A DNA stretch of 64,000 nt from Acridotheres tristis. Its lineage: Eukaryota; Chordata; Aves; Passeriformes; Sturnidae. The position numbers were made by a program, and so were the translations under genes. Below the pieces are notes generated by a model that saw only the letters and a list, made by a program, of their open reading frames with translations, was not told the DNA's origin and searched no databases. Positions 1-14,391 of the stretch are shown here, one piece after another; the stretch's first letter is position 1, and every line of letters begins with the position of its first letter. Location of the stretch: contig CM072905.1 in the NCBI GenBank assembly GCA_037013685.1, forward strand, positions 6,149,491 through 6,213,490, given 5' to 3'.

Positions 1-940
1 TATCACATTCAAATTCAAATTATTTTGCACGCACACTCCCCCCCCCCCCCACCCCTTTCATTTTGTCTTCATGAAGAAGACAAAAACTGGATAGCAAACA
101 CCTTCCAAACCTTCATCAGCCCGGCAACACCCCACGGGACCGCCCCTGGGGCACCTTACATGCCTGATTCCCACAGAGCCCCTGGCTTCCTGCAGCCCTG
201 GGGACCCTCCTCCCCGCTTTCAGCCCAGCCCCACCTTCCCGCAGCGGTGGGTTCAGCTCGGGATAATCCCCACCACCACCTCCCAGAGCAGAGATCTAAC
301 AGAGGATGCTGTAAAGCTACCGGGCCGTTTCCATGGGTACGTGAGGCACATGTTGCTATGTGATACTCGGTCCGTTTCCATGGAGACAGCAGGGCTATCA
401 CCACGCAGGGCTTATTAGTTGCCATGGCTATTAAAAGGTGCTTGTCCTCTGGGGACCTGCAAGGACCAAGGCCACCACTTTTCCCTTCTCTGTCTCTCTG
501 GGATGGCACCAGTCCCCGAGGATCCAGTGGGGACCTGGCCATGCAGGTCCCTGACACCACAGGGATGGGCAGCTCCAAGAGGGAGCCCAGTCCTGCACTT
601 TTCCATGGAGAGTCACACAGCCCCAGCCCATGGGGTGCCTTCTCCATCGGTGAGCAGAGCATCCCAGCCACGGGCTTTTCCTGCTGTGGTTCCAGCTGAC
701 ACAGACCCCACAAAGCAGGGTGAGCACTCGGAAGGGCCCAGTCGCTCTCTGCCCACTGAACCCTGCCACACCACAGAGAATCTTTGCCCCACTTTGTATG
801 GTGGATTTGGTATGGCCAAATCCATGTGTCACCAGGAAAAACCACCACAGAACTCAGCCCTTACAGACAAAGCAGTGCTGCAAAATGCAGACAAGAGCAT
901 TGTCCACCCTGCTATGGACCACCCTCCTGCGCCCCTCAAC

Positions 941-1000
941 CCCTGCAAACAGCCCCAAAGGGTGCACAGCCCCTGCAAACAGCCCCAAAGGGTGCACAGC
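941..1000. repeat. two-copy 30-bp direct tandem repeat
   Basis: The unit starting CCCTGCAAACAGCCCCAAAG (20 of 30 bp shown) occurs twice in exact tandem, and a partial third copy (CCCTGC) follows. It lies in CACNA1G intron 1. With so few copies it is probably a recent local duplication and may be length-variable. Confidence 0.85.
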
Positions 1001-4000
1001 CCCTGCCTGCTACTTCCAATGCCCATTTTTCCAAGCATGGAGAGCTCCTGGCTCCTTTCTCCAGCCCCTGGCACAAGATCCAGCCCCCAGTCTCAACCTG
1101 TTCCAGCAGTTCATGCCACAGCCCTGCACACACCACTCGATCATCTCTCTAACTGCATCCTAGGAGTGGAAATAGAGATGCAATCAAGTCCTAGGTTTTA
1201 TTTATTTTTAAATTTTCCCCCTTTAGACAGTCCCAGGTCCCATTTCAGAGCCCCCACACTGCTTGGCCAGGACAGCATCTGAACCCATCTCCATCCTATC
1301 TCAAATCACCTCCCCAACAGGTCCTAAATGGGTTTTTATGCAGCTATATAAACTCTTATGGAAAATACTCACATGCTCTATTAAATAAATTAAGGGTATT
1401 ATTTTCTCATCATTCTGTTAGATTTTCTAGGAAGGATGTAATTTTTTCATTTAACTCCAATGGACCAAAATAAAAAAAAGGAACACAACCAAAAACCTAT
1501 AGAAAGGTATATTACCCTGTAGTGGAAAATTAGATTCCTCCCACACGATACTATAGGATGATTTAAATATAACATATAGGAATATAACATGTTATTAAAT
1601 TGTATAGTATCTTTCTAGAAAGACCTACAGTATAGGATTCTAAAAATTACTCCCAAAACCTATTATGCTTCAATCTAGCCCAGCTGGTTTCCTTTCTATT
1701 ACATGCTGCAACTTTTCCTAAAAGGCCTAGGTTTTAATTGTGTCTTGAAATACTGCTGCAATCACACTCCAAGAATGGCTCTAAACTCCTCCAGAAATGA
1801 CAGAGCCAAGTGGGAAGCCCCTGGCCTTGGGGTGGGATGGAAGTGGGGGTGGATGGGACTCTGCACTCTCCACAGTCAAAAAATACTATAATTAGCAGAG
1901 GGGAGAGGGGTCCAGTGAGGACCCAGGCCCTTGGCTTCATGGGCATGAAGTAATTCTGTATTTCAATTCCATTCCTCTCCCAGCACTCACCATCCCAAAT
2001 ACTTGGGGTATTCAAGTAGTTATTGATGCTCCAGCATGAAACACTCTTCCCCCTGTCTTCCAAAAAAACCCAAAAAGGGTTACAGAAAAAAGTTGCCTGT
2101 AGCAGTTGCCATAGAGACTTTCTAGCTCGGCACAGAAACCCAAAATCTTGTAAAAAATGGAAAAATTTAAGATTTTAATCAGTGAAAACACACGGGAGGC
2201 CAGGAGCATCAACGCACATCTTTGCCTTAACAGCAGGATGTGTTCACCCCTCGTTTAACAGCATCCTAAGAGCCAGCTGAGCACAGGGACAGAAAGGGAG
2301 AGGAATGAAAACAATGAAAGCCCCGTCCGCTTTCGAGTATTTTCTGTCCCCAGCAAAGCAGCCTCTCGCTGCCCAGGCTGATTCTGGACCAATACCCCAC
2401 CGGCCAAGCTGTTTGTGTTCCCATTTCCTTCATCCGCTGCCAGAAAAAGAAAATAAAATTCAACAATACAAGCGAGGCAAAATATTTCCCAGAACCTCGC
2501 TATTTCTCCCATAAACTTCACCTCGCCGCCAGCACAGCCAGCAGTGGGGGAGGAAAAACAAAGGAGAAAATCCCGACTTTTAGCACCATGAGATGTTTTT
2601 CCAACTGTCTCGAAATTGTTCTTTTCTGCTGCATCCTCCACTGTCACTCCCGACCCAGCTTCCACCGTGACCACAAATCAAACATCGTGGGATAAACTCA
2701 CTGCTCTGGCATTTTCACTGCTTGGCAGAGCCCCAGCTCCAGTTGTGGCCACTGGCTAAGACAAACACGGCCCCAAGCACGCTCCAGTGGCTGCCTTTCC
2801 ACTGCTGCAGCATGCCAAGGTGGCCAAAGGATCCTATTTTACCACCTTTTAAGCTTTGTGATGAGTTAGGGAGGTGATGGCATCCACCAGCAGCAGCTCA
2901 GGGACTGGGCAGTGGTTTCACCTGGCAGAAGGATGCGGGGGATAACCAAAGCCACGGCGTCAGGAAAAGCCTCCAGTGCCAAGGGTATTGTGTTTCATGC
3001 CTGAGGATACGGAGCTTGAGGAATACCAAAACAAGGAACTTCAAAAAGGAGCGGTGTTGGCCCAGGGAATATTGTTGTATGAGCTCAGCCGCTGCAGAAC
3101 GATGGAAAAAATCACACACTGACCTGAAGGGGTGATGGAAGGACTCGGTGTGCGGGGGCTGAGCTTGGGAAGTGCCACCAGCATCCACCCAAGGGGCCCC
3201 AGGGGAAGCTGGGTGGGAGTGCAGGTACCTGCGGAACATCCCAGCACCCCAAGCTGCTCCAAAGCCCTAAAACCAGGGAAGGACCTCAGGTAACTGACCC
3301 CCCCATTGCCCCAGCACACTGATGTAGAGGCAAGGTTACTGTCAGCTCCCAGCTTGGGCAGACTGAGGTGTCTTTCCAAAATCTTCTACCACCACCAAGT
3401 CCCCCTCTGCTCACTTTTACCGTCTGCTGCACATTTAGATGTCCACCAGGATGCAGTTTCATTTGCTTTCCACTAACCCCATCCCTGACAGCACTGGGAG
3501 ATGCAGGATGCATCCACCCTACCACCAGCTCCTCCAGAACCCAAGAGCTGGAATCAGGACCTGGCTGGCAAGGAAGGCCCTGGAGGGAGCGTGGACGGGG
3601 AATTACAGACTAAAGGAATCACTCCAGCACTGGCTCATCTTTGGAAACAAGATGATTTTGGCCTGAAGGTCACTGGGAGAGGACTTTTGTGACTTCTTTC
3701 TGTGCCTTTGCTCTTCTTCCATTGCAAAAGCAGGTCTCACCATGGTGCAGCCACATCCTGGGCTCTGCTCAGCCCATGATGGGGACGTGTGTATGGACAC
3801 ACACATACACTGTGGGCAATTCTAAAACTGTCCTGGAGTTCCCCCAGATGCTCTTAGGGCCACTGCCAGGCTCAGGGCAAGGGCTCTGCTCAGGGACCTT
3901 TGCTCCTCTCAGCCCCTCTTTGCTCTGGACTAAAGCAGCCATAGGCACTCACAGAGCAGCCAAGCACCTGCATGGCCTTGAGATACAGGGCAGAGGCATC

Positions 4001-5569
4001 TCCTGCCCTCGGATAAAGGCTGTGGACCATTCCCACTCAGACTTGCCAAGGCTCCCAGTGCCCATTCCATGGCCCCAGCCCTGCCATGCTGCCCCATCCC
4101 CCTTGAGCAGCTCCCTCCCTCCCCTGCGCTCTCCTCTCTTGCTGTGCCTGTGTGTGGGTGTATTTGGAAACGAGATCTTTCCAGCTGAACTGCAAAATGA
4201 AACGCAGAGATCACAACTCCTTGAATAGATTCAGTGCACACACAGCCCCCCCCAACCTAGAGCCTGCCCCCCATGCAAAATCCAGGCAATAGTAAAAAAT
4301 ATCCCAAACCAGAGGTGAAAAAAAATTAAGGTTTTTCAGCAGATGAAAGGAGGAGATTGCAGGGGGGGAGGGGAGACACTGCAAAGTACTTTCCTTTTGT
4401 CCCCCAATTCACCACAAGATCTGCAGCTTGACCCCCACTTGCTCAACCCTCTGAGTTCCCAGAGCTGAGACAGCCTGGCTTCATGGGGCTACAAGTAAAG
4501 AGAAAACTAAGCCCAGCACAAAGCCAAGCCCAGAACCCAGCTGAGATGTGAACATCACTGCTGGAGAAGCCAGAGCCCATTCACTGAGACGAAGGCAGAA
4601 GTGTCTCCACCTTCACTGTGGGTACCCCGTGCTGGCCTTGGGCTCCTCTGCTCTTCTCTTCCTGGAATAAGACAGGATTCCCCCGTACTGCTGCCACGAG
4701 CAGTTTCTGAAGAAGGGGCTGTGATTTGCCCACAGCAGGGGAAATTGTTCCCATGGGAACAGTGTGTTGGTGTCTGGAGGGGGCTGCTGTGGGGCAGGGA
4801 GTGCACCATCCTAAGGGACAGGATGGAAGGATAAAACAGGGGCATCCTGAAAAATCCCCTCACCACAGCAATGCCCCATCCAGGCAGCAGGGCCTGAAGC
4901 AATGGGTGAGAGAGGAGGAAGCTGGGGCCTCAGAGCCCCATTCACAGCCTGGAGACTCCTGCACTAACACTGGCTGTGACAGAATGGGGTGAACACACAG
5001 GCAGCGAGTTATCCCCTACAGAAAACAGTGCCCAAGAGGTGGAAACATCCACCTCAGCTAGAGGAAGGACATCCTGCCACAGCTCAGCTTCATGAGGGGA
5101 CCATGTCAGGTCAGCTTGGCCCTTGCTGCCACCACCCATCAGTTTCCCAAGCTGCTGACCCAGGACACTGAGCTGTGAAATGCCCTGTGCCACCCCCATG
5201 GCCAGCATGGTTTGGGGTGCTTGGGGTCAGCTCACATCCACTGGGTCATCAACAGGAGCATCCACACAGCATCAAGGGATGAAAAGGAAGAGGTCACCCT
5301 TCTCCCCAGGCTCATGGATACCCAAAGTCCTGGGCCAGGGCTACTGAAGGGCAGGCTGAGATGCCCATCTTATCTCCCCAAGTCATCCTTAACCCCCAAA
5401 CTACTGCCTAAGGGGCACAAAATCCTGGGCACAGGGAGAAAGGCAGTGGATAAGATTATGAGGCTCCAGCTGTGATCCATCCCAATTCCAGAGCCAAGAA
5501 GCTTCACCTGCATCTCTCTAGAGTTGAATCAGGCTCCACACCCTCCATTGCTGAGCTAGCCATGGATCA

Positions 5570-5960
5570 CGAACAATAAAGCCATTTATACGAGGCACAG
5601 ACCTTCAAGATTTATGCTGCATGCTTGCCATATACTGCAAACACATTTCCCTCCACATGTGGCTGGGTCCTTTGTCAGAGGAATTTGGATTTTTGACCCT
5701 AGAAGTCAAGATGAATCTCTGAAGGAACATCAGAGACAGACCTGCACAGTGATCCTGAGCAGATTATGGTCTCAGGGGTATATCCCAAGACATATTTATG
5801 GCCCTCCAAAGCAAGATAAGTCAATAATCACATACAGTAGCAGTTACAAGTCAGATATTAATTTAATTCCTTTCCTCTCTATCTGCCCGGATAAACATTA
5901 ATTCAATGGAACATCAGAGGGCTCCATTATTTATCATTCTTACTGGAGTTTGTTTTCTCC
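5570..5960. other. AT-rich block in CACNA1G intron 1, possible conserved non-coding element
   Basis: This block is AT-rich and free of repeats and contrasts with the GC-rich surroundings. It contains GATA-type AGATAAG (5813-5819) and several ATTAAT motifs (for example near 5860 and 5898). It has no coding appearance. A regulatory role is only a suggestion from composition and motif content; no alignment was available. Confidence 0.3.
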
Positions 5961-6319
5961 CATTAAGGTAGAATTGCTACAGCCAGGCTATCTAGACATG
6001 ACGGTTCCCAAATTAAAAACATTTTGCATCCAACACAGGCACAGGGACCACCAGCCCAGACCTGGGATTTGTGTTATTAGCAGCCAGCACCGATGCGGAG
6101 GAGGCTGCTTAAAGAGCAGCCCATCAAACGCACTTAGCAGCCTCGTTCACCCACAGCAGGAGGAACATTTTATTCCTGCAGACCCGGGGCCAAGCAGGAG
6201 CAGAGATATTTGTTCCCTTCCACAGGAGTGAGCCAGCCTGGCCCCGGGAATTGCACATCCACCCACAGCAGAGCTCCCACCACCTTCTCCCCTCCCCAGA
6301 GCAGGGCTCTTCCCAAGTC

Positions 6320-6520
6320 TAGTCTCAACCCGGAGTTAAAAATGAACCTTATTCATGATTAACATCTTTACTTGCATGGCTGGCAGCCTAACACCAAATA
6401 AATGTTTTGGCAGCAGGAGTCGCAGGAATGGGGGTGAGCGCTGCCCTCCAGAAGGCAGCTTCAGCCTCGCCATAGGTTAATGAGCACTTTCTAATTGAAT
6501 TAACAAATCATTAACAAGGC
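6320..6520. other. homeodomain-motif-rich block in CACNA1G intron 1, possible conserved element
   Basis: The segment holds ATTCATGATTAAC near 6350 and a compact group of TTAATGAG, CTAATTGAATTAA and CATTAAC motifs at 6477-6513. These are TAAT-core sites typical of homeodomain binding. It is not repetitive and has no coding potential. Regulatory function is inferred from motifs alone. Confidence 0.3.
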
Positions 6521-9500
6521 CTCTTCGCCATCTGGGCAGGGGAGGGCTCTGCCTCGGGCTGCTCTGGCCACCAGCATCTCCGGAGGGAGCAGAGAGGCAG
6601 CCAATAACACAGGAGGAGAGACTGAGAAACCTGACCTGGTTAAGGTATGAATCACAGGAAATCCTGCAGGCATAAACCCCCCGAGGTGGTTGGGCTGCCA
6701 AGGTGGGTGAATCCCTGTGAGTCCCCTTGCCCTGCTCCTCTGCTGCTGGCTGTGGGTTTGCCTCCAGCCCCCGGGGTTCGGGAGCATCTCGAGGCTGGTT
6801 CAGGGGATGCACTGAGGGAAACCTCTTGGAAGAGAATCAAATTAGAGATAAACGTAAGGATGCTTTGCACCAGGAACCCGTTAAGTGTGGGGCTAGCACT
6901 TGGATTACAGTAAATAAATCCCCTTTTTTTATACGCTTGTCTATGCCAAGCTCCCAGCTCTCAGTCATCACCTGTTTTAGCATTTTGTTCCCATTTTCAG
7001 CCCTCTCCTGCCCTCACCCTTGGATTTTGTATCTCGGCAGAGAGAGACAGAAAACTGGGATGACACAGGTGACAAAAAAAACCCAACACCAAACAGCCAC
7101 CAGTCCCTTGCGCCTAGGAAACACGCTAAAAATCCCAACCAAAACAACATTTCAGGCACGGGAGCCAAACCAATAGACAATTTCCATCTACTTGTGACTA
7201 AACCCATGAACTTCTGAGGGCTGAGTCACGGGCACGTCCTGGTCCCACCTCCGTGTGCATGGCCACAGCTCCTGCCAGGACCTGCCCAGCCGTGCCACAC
7301 CTCAGGCACGGGATGCTGCTCCTGGCACCCCAAGAGCCCCTTTCCCGTAAGGCACTAACCAGCACCACGGCAGCCAGCACACAGAGCAAGCCTCAAAGCT
7401 TCTCTCAGCAAACATTCAGGCTGAAAAATGTGTTTTTTCCATCTGCTCGAAGCTTCTTTGCTGAGGGTTTGGTAGGAAGCAGATGTGAGAGCATCCCAAA
7501 GCACGACCGGTCGTTACTCACTCCGTTATATAAAACCATGAGAATTTCCTCCTCTTTTTTTTTTTAATATTTTTATTTCTTTGCACCAGGCCAGATTCCT
7601 GGGTGAGAGGCCAAGGCTGGAGAAAGCTAAAGCCAAATGAACCCAGGTTGGGGGAAACCTCTGCGTGCATCACCATCCAAAGGGAACATTTCACATCTAG
7701 GTTGCTCAGCAGAGAGCCAAGGCACTGGGGAAGGGAAAGCCACGATCTGGCCTCCTAACAAACCCAGAAACACTTAGGCCTCCTAGTTAACCAGGAAATT
7801 CAACCCTGTCCAAACCACAGTGAAGCTTCAAAGCCCTCCCAACCTGACTCTGGATGCTCCTTCCACAGTTCCCCAAGGATGGCCCCGTTCCCTCAGACTC
7901 TACTCCCAGCCAGCAAAGCTGCCGGGGGCAAAGGCTCCCCATGGGTCCTCTGCCAAGGGAAAATGATTTCATGATCCAAGTGAAAAAACCATCAGGGAGG
8001 TTCATTTTGACCAAAGGTTTTGTTCCCTTCCAGCAAAACAGTAGAAAAAAAAAAAAAGAGAGTTGAGAGAAACCTGGGCAGGGAACTTGGGGTAATCTGA
8101 AACTCGGTCCTTTCAGAACGGGAAAAAAACCAAAATGAGAGATTAAAATAAAAATGAGAAAGCAGCATTTTTCAGCACTTCTGCAGGGGGTGCAGGAGGA
8201 GAAGAAAGCAGAAAATTTTCTCTGCATCATAAAATCCTGGGCATTTCCAGGCTGGCTCCGACAGCCCGCAGTACTGAACAGGGCAGAGCACACAAAAGCC
8301 GATCAAATTGCGAGCAGGAGTCTGATGGGAGACACGTCAGCCCCATGGATGAGTGCCTAGGGTGGTCCAACCTCCTCCCAAATCACCACCCGCCTGTCTG
8401 CACCTCCTGTCCTGGGCATGAGGGGCTGGGGGAGAGCTGGGGTCTCCTCCCAGCCACCCTGCCCTGGCTCCTGGCCCCAGATGAAAAGCAACCCTGTAGG
8501 GGCCATTCACTTGAGAGCTGGAGATGATCCCTGTGTGTCCCTTCCAGCTGAGAATATTCTGTGAACTGATACCAAGCAAGTCTCCAGAGACGCTCCCCCC
8601 ACCCCACATGGGAGAAAGTGCTCCGGATTTCCTACAAGGAGCCGAAGCAGAGCTGTCCCCGAGCAGCGTGGGGTCCCCAGGCAGGATGGGGCCAGCCCTC
8701 CCAGCCAGGATGACATAACCACGAGCTGCATGAGGCCTGCCCTTTTGTCTGTGGGCCGGGAGAGAGGGATGGAAAGCAAGAAAGGAAGAAAGAAAGAAAA
8801 CTTCTGGAAGTCATTACGATTCCTCTGCTCCAGTCTTTTTGGCAGACAGCTTCCCTCTCCCCTTCCCTCCCTCCCCCCCCTCCACCCCACCCCAGCCTGC
8901 TTCAAAATGCCAGCCTATGATTTTTAAATGAGAAAAATCTGCGCTGTACTCCAGCACTTGGATAAACTCCTACACAAACTTCCAGATGTGACACAACAGC
9001 CTGGAAGGGGGAATTCGCAGAAGAATCTCCTTAAAAAACACATCCACACGCAGGGAGCAAAGGAAGCACCTGGCTGCCAGCACGGCTGGGCCATGGATGT
9101 GTCCAGAGATCGCTGGTGAGATGAGGTGTCACCCAGATTAGGATCAAACTGCTCCTGGCTCCTCCAGGGAAGCAGGGATGAGAGGAATGCTGGCCACTGC
9201 GCCCAGTTCTGGGAAGCGAACACTGCCTGCTGCTCCTGCTGAGCTCCTGAAAGGTTTGTGAGCAGCAGGGAAGAGGATTTGCAGTGATTCCTCTCCTGGG
9301 AGGAGGGAAATAACCACAGCACCCCCTGTGCTGCCCTTGCTAAAAGGCGATGGGTTGAGATTATCACAGAGGAGCTGGAATGAGCCCAGGGAGGCACCAG
9401 CACCTGCCCCGGAGCAGCAGGATGCTCCATCCCAGCCAGGAGGACCAAGGGGCTGTGGGAGACCCCTGAGCCAGACAAGTCAGGAGCCAGGGATGGGGAA

Positions 9501-12500
9501 CAGAGACAGTAGAGGCTCAGCCACAGCGGGAGAAATTCCATCTGTCTAGGGAGGGGCGGGAGGCACCAGCAGGCAAACTGGGTCATGGGAGAGAAACAAG
9601 CTCAGGTGCCCTGGGATGGATCAGACACAGGTGAAGCAAATGGATTCTGGCTCCTTTGTGGGGTTTTTAAATTAAAACAAGATCCATTTCAGGTCTGACC
9701 TGTCAAATCAAAGCGTTTTTCTTTGTTAAACTCTGAAGTGAGGCTGGAACAAATGTATGGAAGTGTAAAGGACACCACGTGCACTTGCACAAAAAAACAC
9801 ACCCTTTTGATAACAAAAAAAATTAAAATATTTCTAACCCTGCATCACTCTTCAAAGAGCAGCACAAGCAGTGTGTGGCTCTCCCCACGAGGTGACATGG
9901 CTGAGGAGGGGGTGAGGACACCCCAATCTCCCACAAGGTGACAGGGGTTCCACTTGCCCACCGCCCTCACCACAGGCATTCATTCCCATGAGCAGCGGTG
10001 CTGGGGGGCACTGCTGGGGCTGGGGAGCCCAAACCACAGCACAGGTCAGCAGCCTTTGGTCTCACCCCCAACAGGCAGCAGGGTCCTGGCTCTGGTGCAG
10101 TCGGACACACGGACATGCCCCTCCCTGCATGGGAGAGCTGCATCCAGCCAGAGCAGCACAGAGTGGTTCCAGCACAGACCAGGGCACAGGGAGAGCTCAG
10201 CAGGGGCTGGCTGTGCCCTCAGTGGGGCCAGTGCTGCTTTCCATGAAGAGCTAAGCTCTAGCACAGTAGCTCCAGCCATCCTGTGAGCCAGCCTGGTACA
10301 GGTCTCAGCTATACCTCGGTATGAAGCCATGGGGGTTCCAGACCCATTCCTGGGGGTTTCTGGGCATCTGCAACTTCCAACAGGAGTTGGCAATCAGCAC
10401 CTCCCCAGGACCCAGCTTTGGTCACCCACCTCTCCCTGCAGGGGAGTGAGCAGAGCCATGGGAGGCAGCTGCTGGAAGAGTTGTCTCTGTTCTACTGCAG
10501 ACAGAAGGCAGGGCTGGTTTCTGTGGTAGGATCAAGTTATGTTTCTTGGCCAAAGCCGTTCCCAAACCCCAAGTCCCAGGGACTGTGCCGCAGAGCAGCC
10601 AGGCAGGATGGGAGCACTCCTCCCAGCACCACCCAAACCTCCCCTTCCCAGAAAGGGAATTTGCAGAGCTGCCCTTCACCTTCCAAAGCAGGAGGAAGAA
10701 ACAGGATTCCAGCCAATTTGGGTACATCTCCCCAGGAATGCACCTTCCAGCAGGTTTTTGCAGTGCCCCGTTGCTGCGTGCTGCTCTCTAGGCAGCAGAG
10801 CTCTGCAGGCAGGCAGGTGTGGGGGATGAGGCAGATTTCAGTACTACAATAGATATCACAGGCCCTTTCAGTTACACTGCTATTCTCTATTCAGAGCTCT
10901 TAGTGCCAAGTGGTAGCATCCTCCCCACTTTCTCCATCCCCGCTCTTCAATCACTCCACAACTCTCAAGAAATAGCCTCGTTTCTTGTCTCTGATCAGAG
11001 GAGCAGCCTGGCACAGACCCTGATACAGCCTTTCATCTTCCCATCCTTCATGGTGCTTTCATTTTACAAGTGAAAGTCAAGTAACCAGCTTGCCTCCTCT
11101 TTTCTGCCCATCAGAGGCTCCTGCTTCTCCTCTCACAGCTTTGCCAGCATGCACACCAGGACCCCCTGCATGTGCCACAGCCTTTTTCATCTTTGAGCAC
11201 TGTGACCACTAAGCTTGTCCCTGCTCCTTCTTCCCTCCTGACCCAGGCAGTTCTCACCCAGGAAAGAACCTTCCACTTCAAAGCCATCAGGAACATGCAG
11301 GCTGTCATGTCCCCTCAGGTCCTCATGGCTCCCAGAGAGGTTCTCACTCAAAGACCCCAATGGAGTGGAGGGGGAAGACAGGTTGGCCATCTGGTACATG
11401 TTCAGAGTTAAAAATCCCAAGGTTTCAGGATCTGGAAAATTTCTGGATCAGGACAAACTTCATGACCTCTTTCTATCCCTAAGGGAGAGGAGGAGCAGGA
11501 GAGCAACATAGTACCCCACATCTCTGCTCCAGAGAGCAAGAGAAAGAGCTCCCTGGTCCAGGCAGAGGATGCTCTAGACAAAAACATGACAGAAAACCCC
11601 AAAAAGACATCTCAATAGGACTTTGCATCCCTGCTGGATACTCAGCACCTCGACCATCACCCTCCCCTAACCCGACCTCCGGTACCACAGCCACACAAAC
11701 TGTCTGCGCAGGGATATAGAGCAGAATCCTACGAGTTCCAGCTGCACTTTGGAGCTACAAACTGTCCTTCCTGGGCAAGAGTGGGTCCTGCACCTCCTCC
11801 TGATGCCCCATCAAGAGTAAATTTTATCAGTCAGATTAGAGCACCAGATATCTGCCCGGAAAAGCCCTAAGCTCTGCATCTCCACAAGCACGGCTCAAAC
11901 CAGAGTCCTCCCATCCAGTTTCTGCAGGAGCCAATGCACAAAGGTAAAAGCCCCCTGAGGGAGTGGCAGAAGGCAGTGAAAGCTCCAAACTGCCTGGAGC
12001 TGGGGCAGGATTCACCAGCCATGTCAGCCAAAGAATTGTCACTCCTCTGCAGGGCAGCAAAGACTTTCCAGCAACATGATAACATGGTTTTAACACTGGG
12101 GCACCATTCATAGAAGGTTACAGCCTGAGAAGGGCCACCACACTAAAGAATAAAAGTAATAAATATGAACAAGAACAGGCTCAGTTCCAGCACTGGAGTG
12201 GCAGAGAGGCAAAGGGATGAGCAAGACAGTGCTCTGCTGAACAGCTCAGCAAGTGATGGGACACAGTGCAGGTACTAATGTAGCTACTGCTTTCCTCTCA
12301 TCTGAAAGCTGAACTGCTTTTACTTTCTTTTTTTTTTTTTGGTGTTGTTTTTAAATAAACTCCCCCAATTCTGGGTCAGTGACCCTGAAAACAAACAGCT
12401 GCATGCAGCCACATGACTCAAAGATCCACAGCATCACCCTCGTGGCCCCAGGACTCCAAGCAAGATCCTTTCTCTGTCAGTAACAAGTGAAAAATTGGCA

Positions 12501-12689
12501 ACAAAAATCTCAACTAGTGGGACTGCACTTAATGCTCCTCCCCGGCTCGCAGTGGTGTTTGCAGGTGCCCACAGTACCTAATTTTGATGGTACCTAATTA
12601 GTACCACTAATTTTCCAAGGACAGAAGTTAATCAGTTTGTTTTTGCAGCCACAGAGGAGAAAACACATTTCAAGCCGCTACTGGGGTGG

Positions 12690-12960
12690 GGGATTTTACT
12701 GAAAACACTAAAACATGCAGGTGTTAACATCATATTCAAAACATAATTTCAAAGAATTAGAATTAAAAATAATTTTAAAAGCCCCAAAACAGAGAGACTT
12801 GGAAACATATTTAAACCAGCAATCATAAATATTATTAGTCATAGTAGGCAACATGAACACACTGACTTCCAGCCTGTCATTAATATTTCTTTCCAAAACA
12901 GAAGGCTTCACAAAGTTGCACGATTTCCTAAGATGTTTAAATAGAGGCAGCTTTGAACTG
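12690..12960. other. AT-rich block about 1.5 kb inside CACNA1G intron 1
   Basis: An AT-rich, non-repetitive segment includes AAAATAATTTTAAAA near 12765 and TCATTAATATTTC near 12878. No protein domain is recognisable in either strand. It resembles conserved non-coding sequence in composition only. Confidence 0.25.
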
Positions 12961-14385
12961 CTTAGCTGGTCTGAGAGAGATCTGGGGAGAAGCTGCTCAG
13001 AGTGTTCATGACTGGGAAGAGAAATCTTGGATTTTTCCCTCCTGGGGGACATTTTAGAGAGAAGGCAGCCTGTTTATCAGAGAAATCATTGCTGAAGCTC
13101 AAGTAAAACAATATTCACAACTCCAGCATACCCTCACCGCTCTTCCCAAAGCACACCAAGCTCAGCTGAGATGTAATCCCTAACAATTCCCGCACACCAG
13201 GAGCGGAGAAGGACTAGCACAGGGTATTCTGGTGCTCTGTGCCATGTAACATGTCCTCCCTGCTGCTGCACAGCCTCTCCCCCTCCAGATGTGGGGCTGC
13301 TGCCCAGCCCTGCTCGCCTGCCTCTCGCACCGGCAGCTCAGCACGGACGCGGGAACTTCCCGGGAAGCCGCTGCCCCTCCTGCACCAGCCCCTGCTGGGA
13401 GCCACACCGCTTCACTTTATTTCATCTCGGGGTTTTGTTTCTGCAAATGATAAATGAAACTGGAGTTTGAGGATGATAAAATACTCGGAATGCTAAAAGC
13501 CATGTGCTGGTTGCAACTCAACTCCAAAGGGAAGCTGTAAAGACAGCAAGACTGTGGAAAGAAGAAATTTTTCTATTGTCTCCTCTATTTCTTCTTTTTT
13601 TTTTTTTCTTCCCTTCTTTTGAAAGCTTAAACTTGACTAAAGAGGCTCGGCCTGTGCCAGAGCAGATAGAGGGCTTGGAAGGAGATCAGAAGCCTTTAGG
13701 GGGTCGCGGCTCACCCCAGGATCTGACAGACAGCTGCCCTTGGCCAATGCACACCCGGGACCGTGACCTCCACCCTGCCCCAACCCAGGAGCATCCCCCG
13801 GGGGACTGCAGGGAACGGGCCTCAAACACCCTGAATTATTTAGGGACCCTGGAGCTGGGCAGCAACCCAACCCCCCAAAACCTCCACCTCCCTCCATACT
13901 CGTCTCGCAAACCCTCAGGGAAGGGACCAGGGAGCCAAAAATGGGCAAGAAACGGGGTGAGGAAGAAAGAACCGATCCGCAAGGCAAGACGCCGGGGTTA
14001 GGGTCTCCCAGGGTGTCGGGGGAGCGGGGCCGGAGACGGTCGATGCCCGGGGCTGTTCCCCAGCAGCTCCAGTGCGGGTCCCGGAGGAACCGGGAGCGCT
14101 GAAGCCCGCGGGAGCCGCGGCGGGGCGGCCGGGGGAGGGGAGCCCCGCAGGAGGAGAGCCCCGCACCACGGCACGGACCGACGAGCCCCTGCAACAGCCG
14201 GGAAAACTTCCCGGGAGGGCACCGGGGAGGGATGGGGAGCATTGCCGGGTGTCCCCCGCTACCCCCGGGGACGGCGGGTGACGGGTCCTCCCAAACCCCG
14301 GCTCCTTCCCCATCACCCTGCGGGCTCCAGACGGGAGGTGTCCCCCGCCCTGCCGGCCGCTCCGGGGGCGTGGGGGCCCCGTGGG

Positions 14386-14391
14386 GCTTAC
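14386..14391 (-). other. CACNA1G: alternative U2-type donor 28 bp inside CACNA1G intron 1
   Basis: The minus strand reads GGCGAG then GTAAGC, a good ordinary donor, 28 bp downstream of the U12-type site. The reading frame stays open through it, adding codons YPLQVFGGE. Using it would end the exon in phase 0 rather than phase 2, so joining to the usual exon 2 should shift the frame. Whether it is ever used cannot be told from sequence. Confidence 0.45.

Noticed and set aside
6640..6652. U12-like branch site (TACCTTAAC on the minus strand)
   Set aside because: It resembles the minor-intron branch site, but the sequence after the next AG does not encode CACNA1G exon 2 (no WFER), so it is probably chance.
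7358..7380. REST/RE1-like site in CACNA1G intron 1
   Set aside because: AGCACCACGG matches the left and centre of RE1, but the right half (CAGCCAGC) is offset by one base and mismatched. It was not strong enough to report as a site.
8766..8895. Purine-rich and pyrimidine-rich runs as a functional element
   Set aside because: They are simple low-complexity sequence with no further structure.
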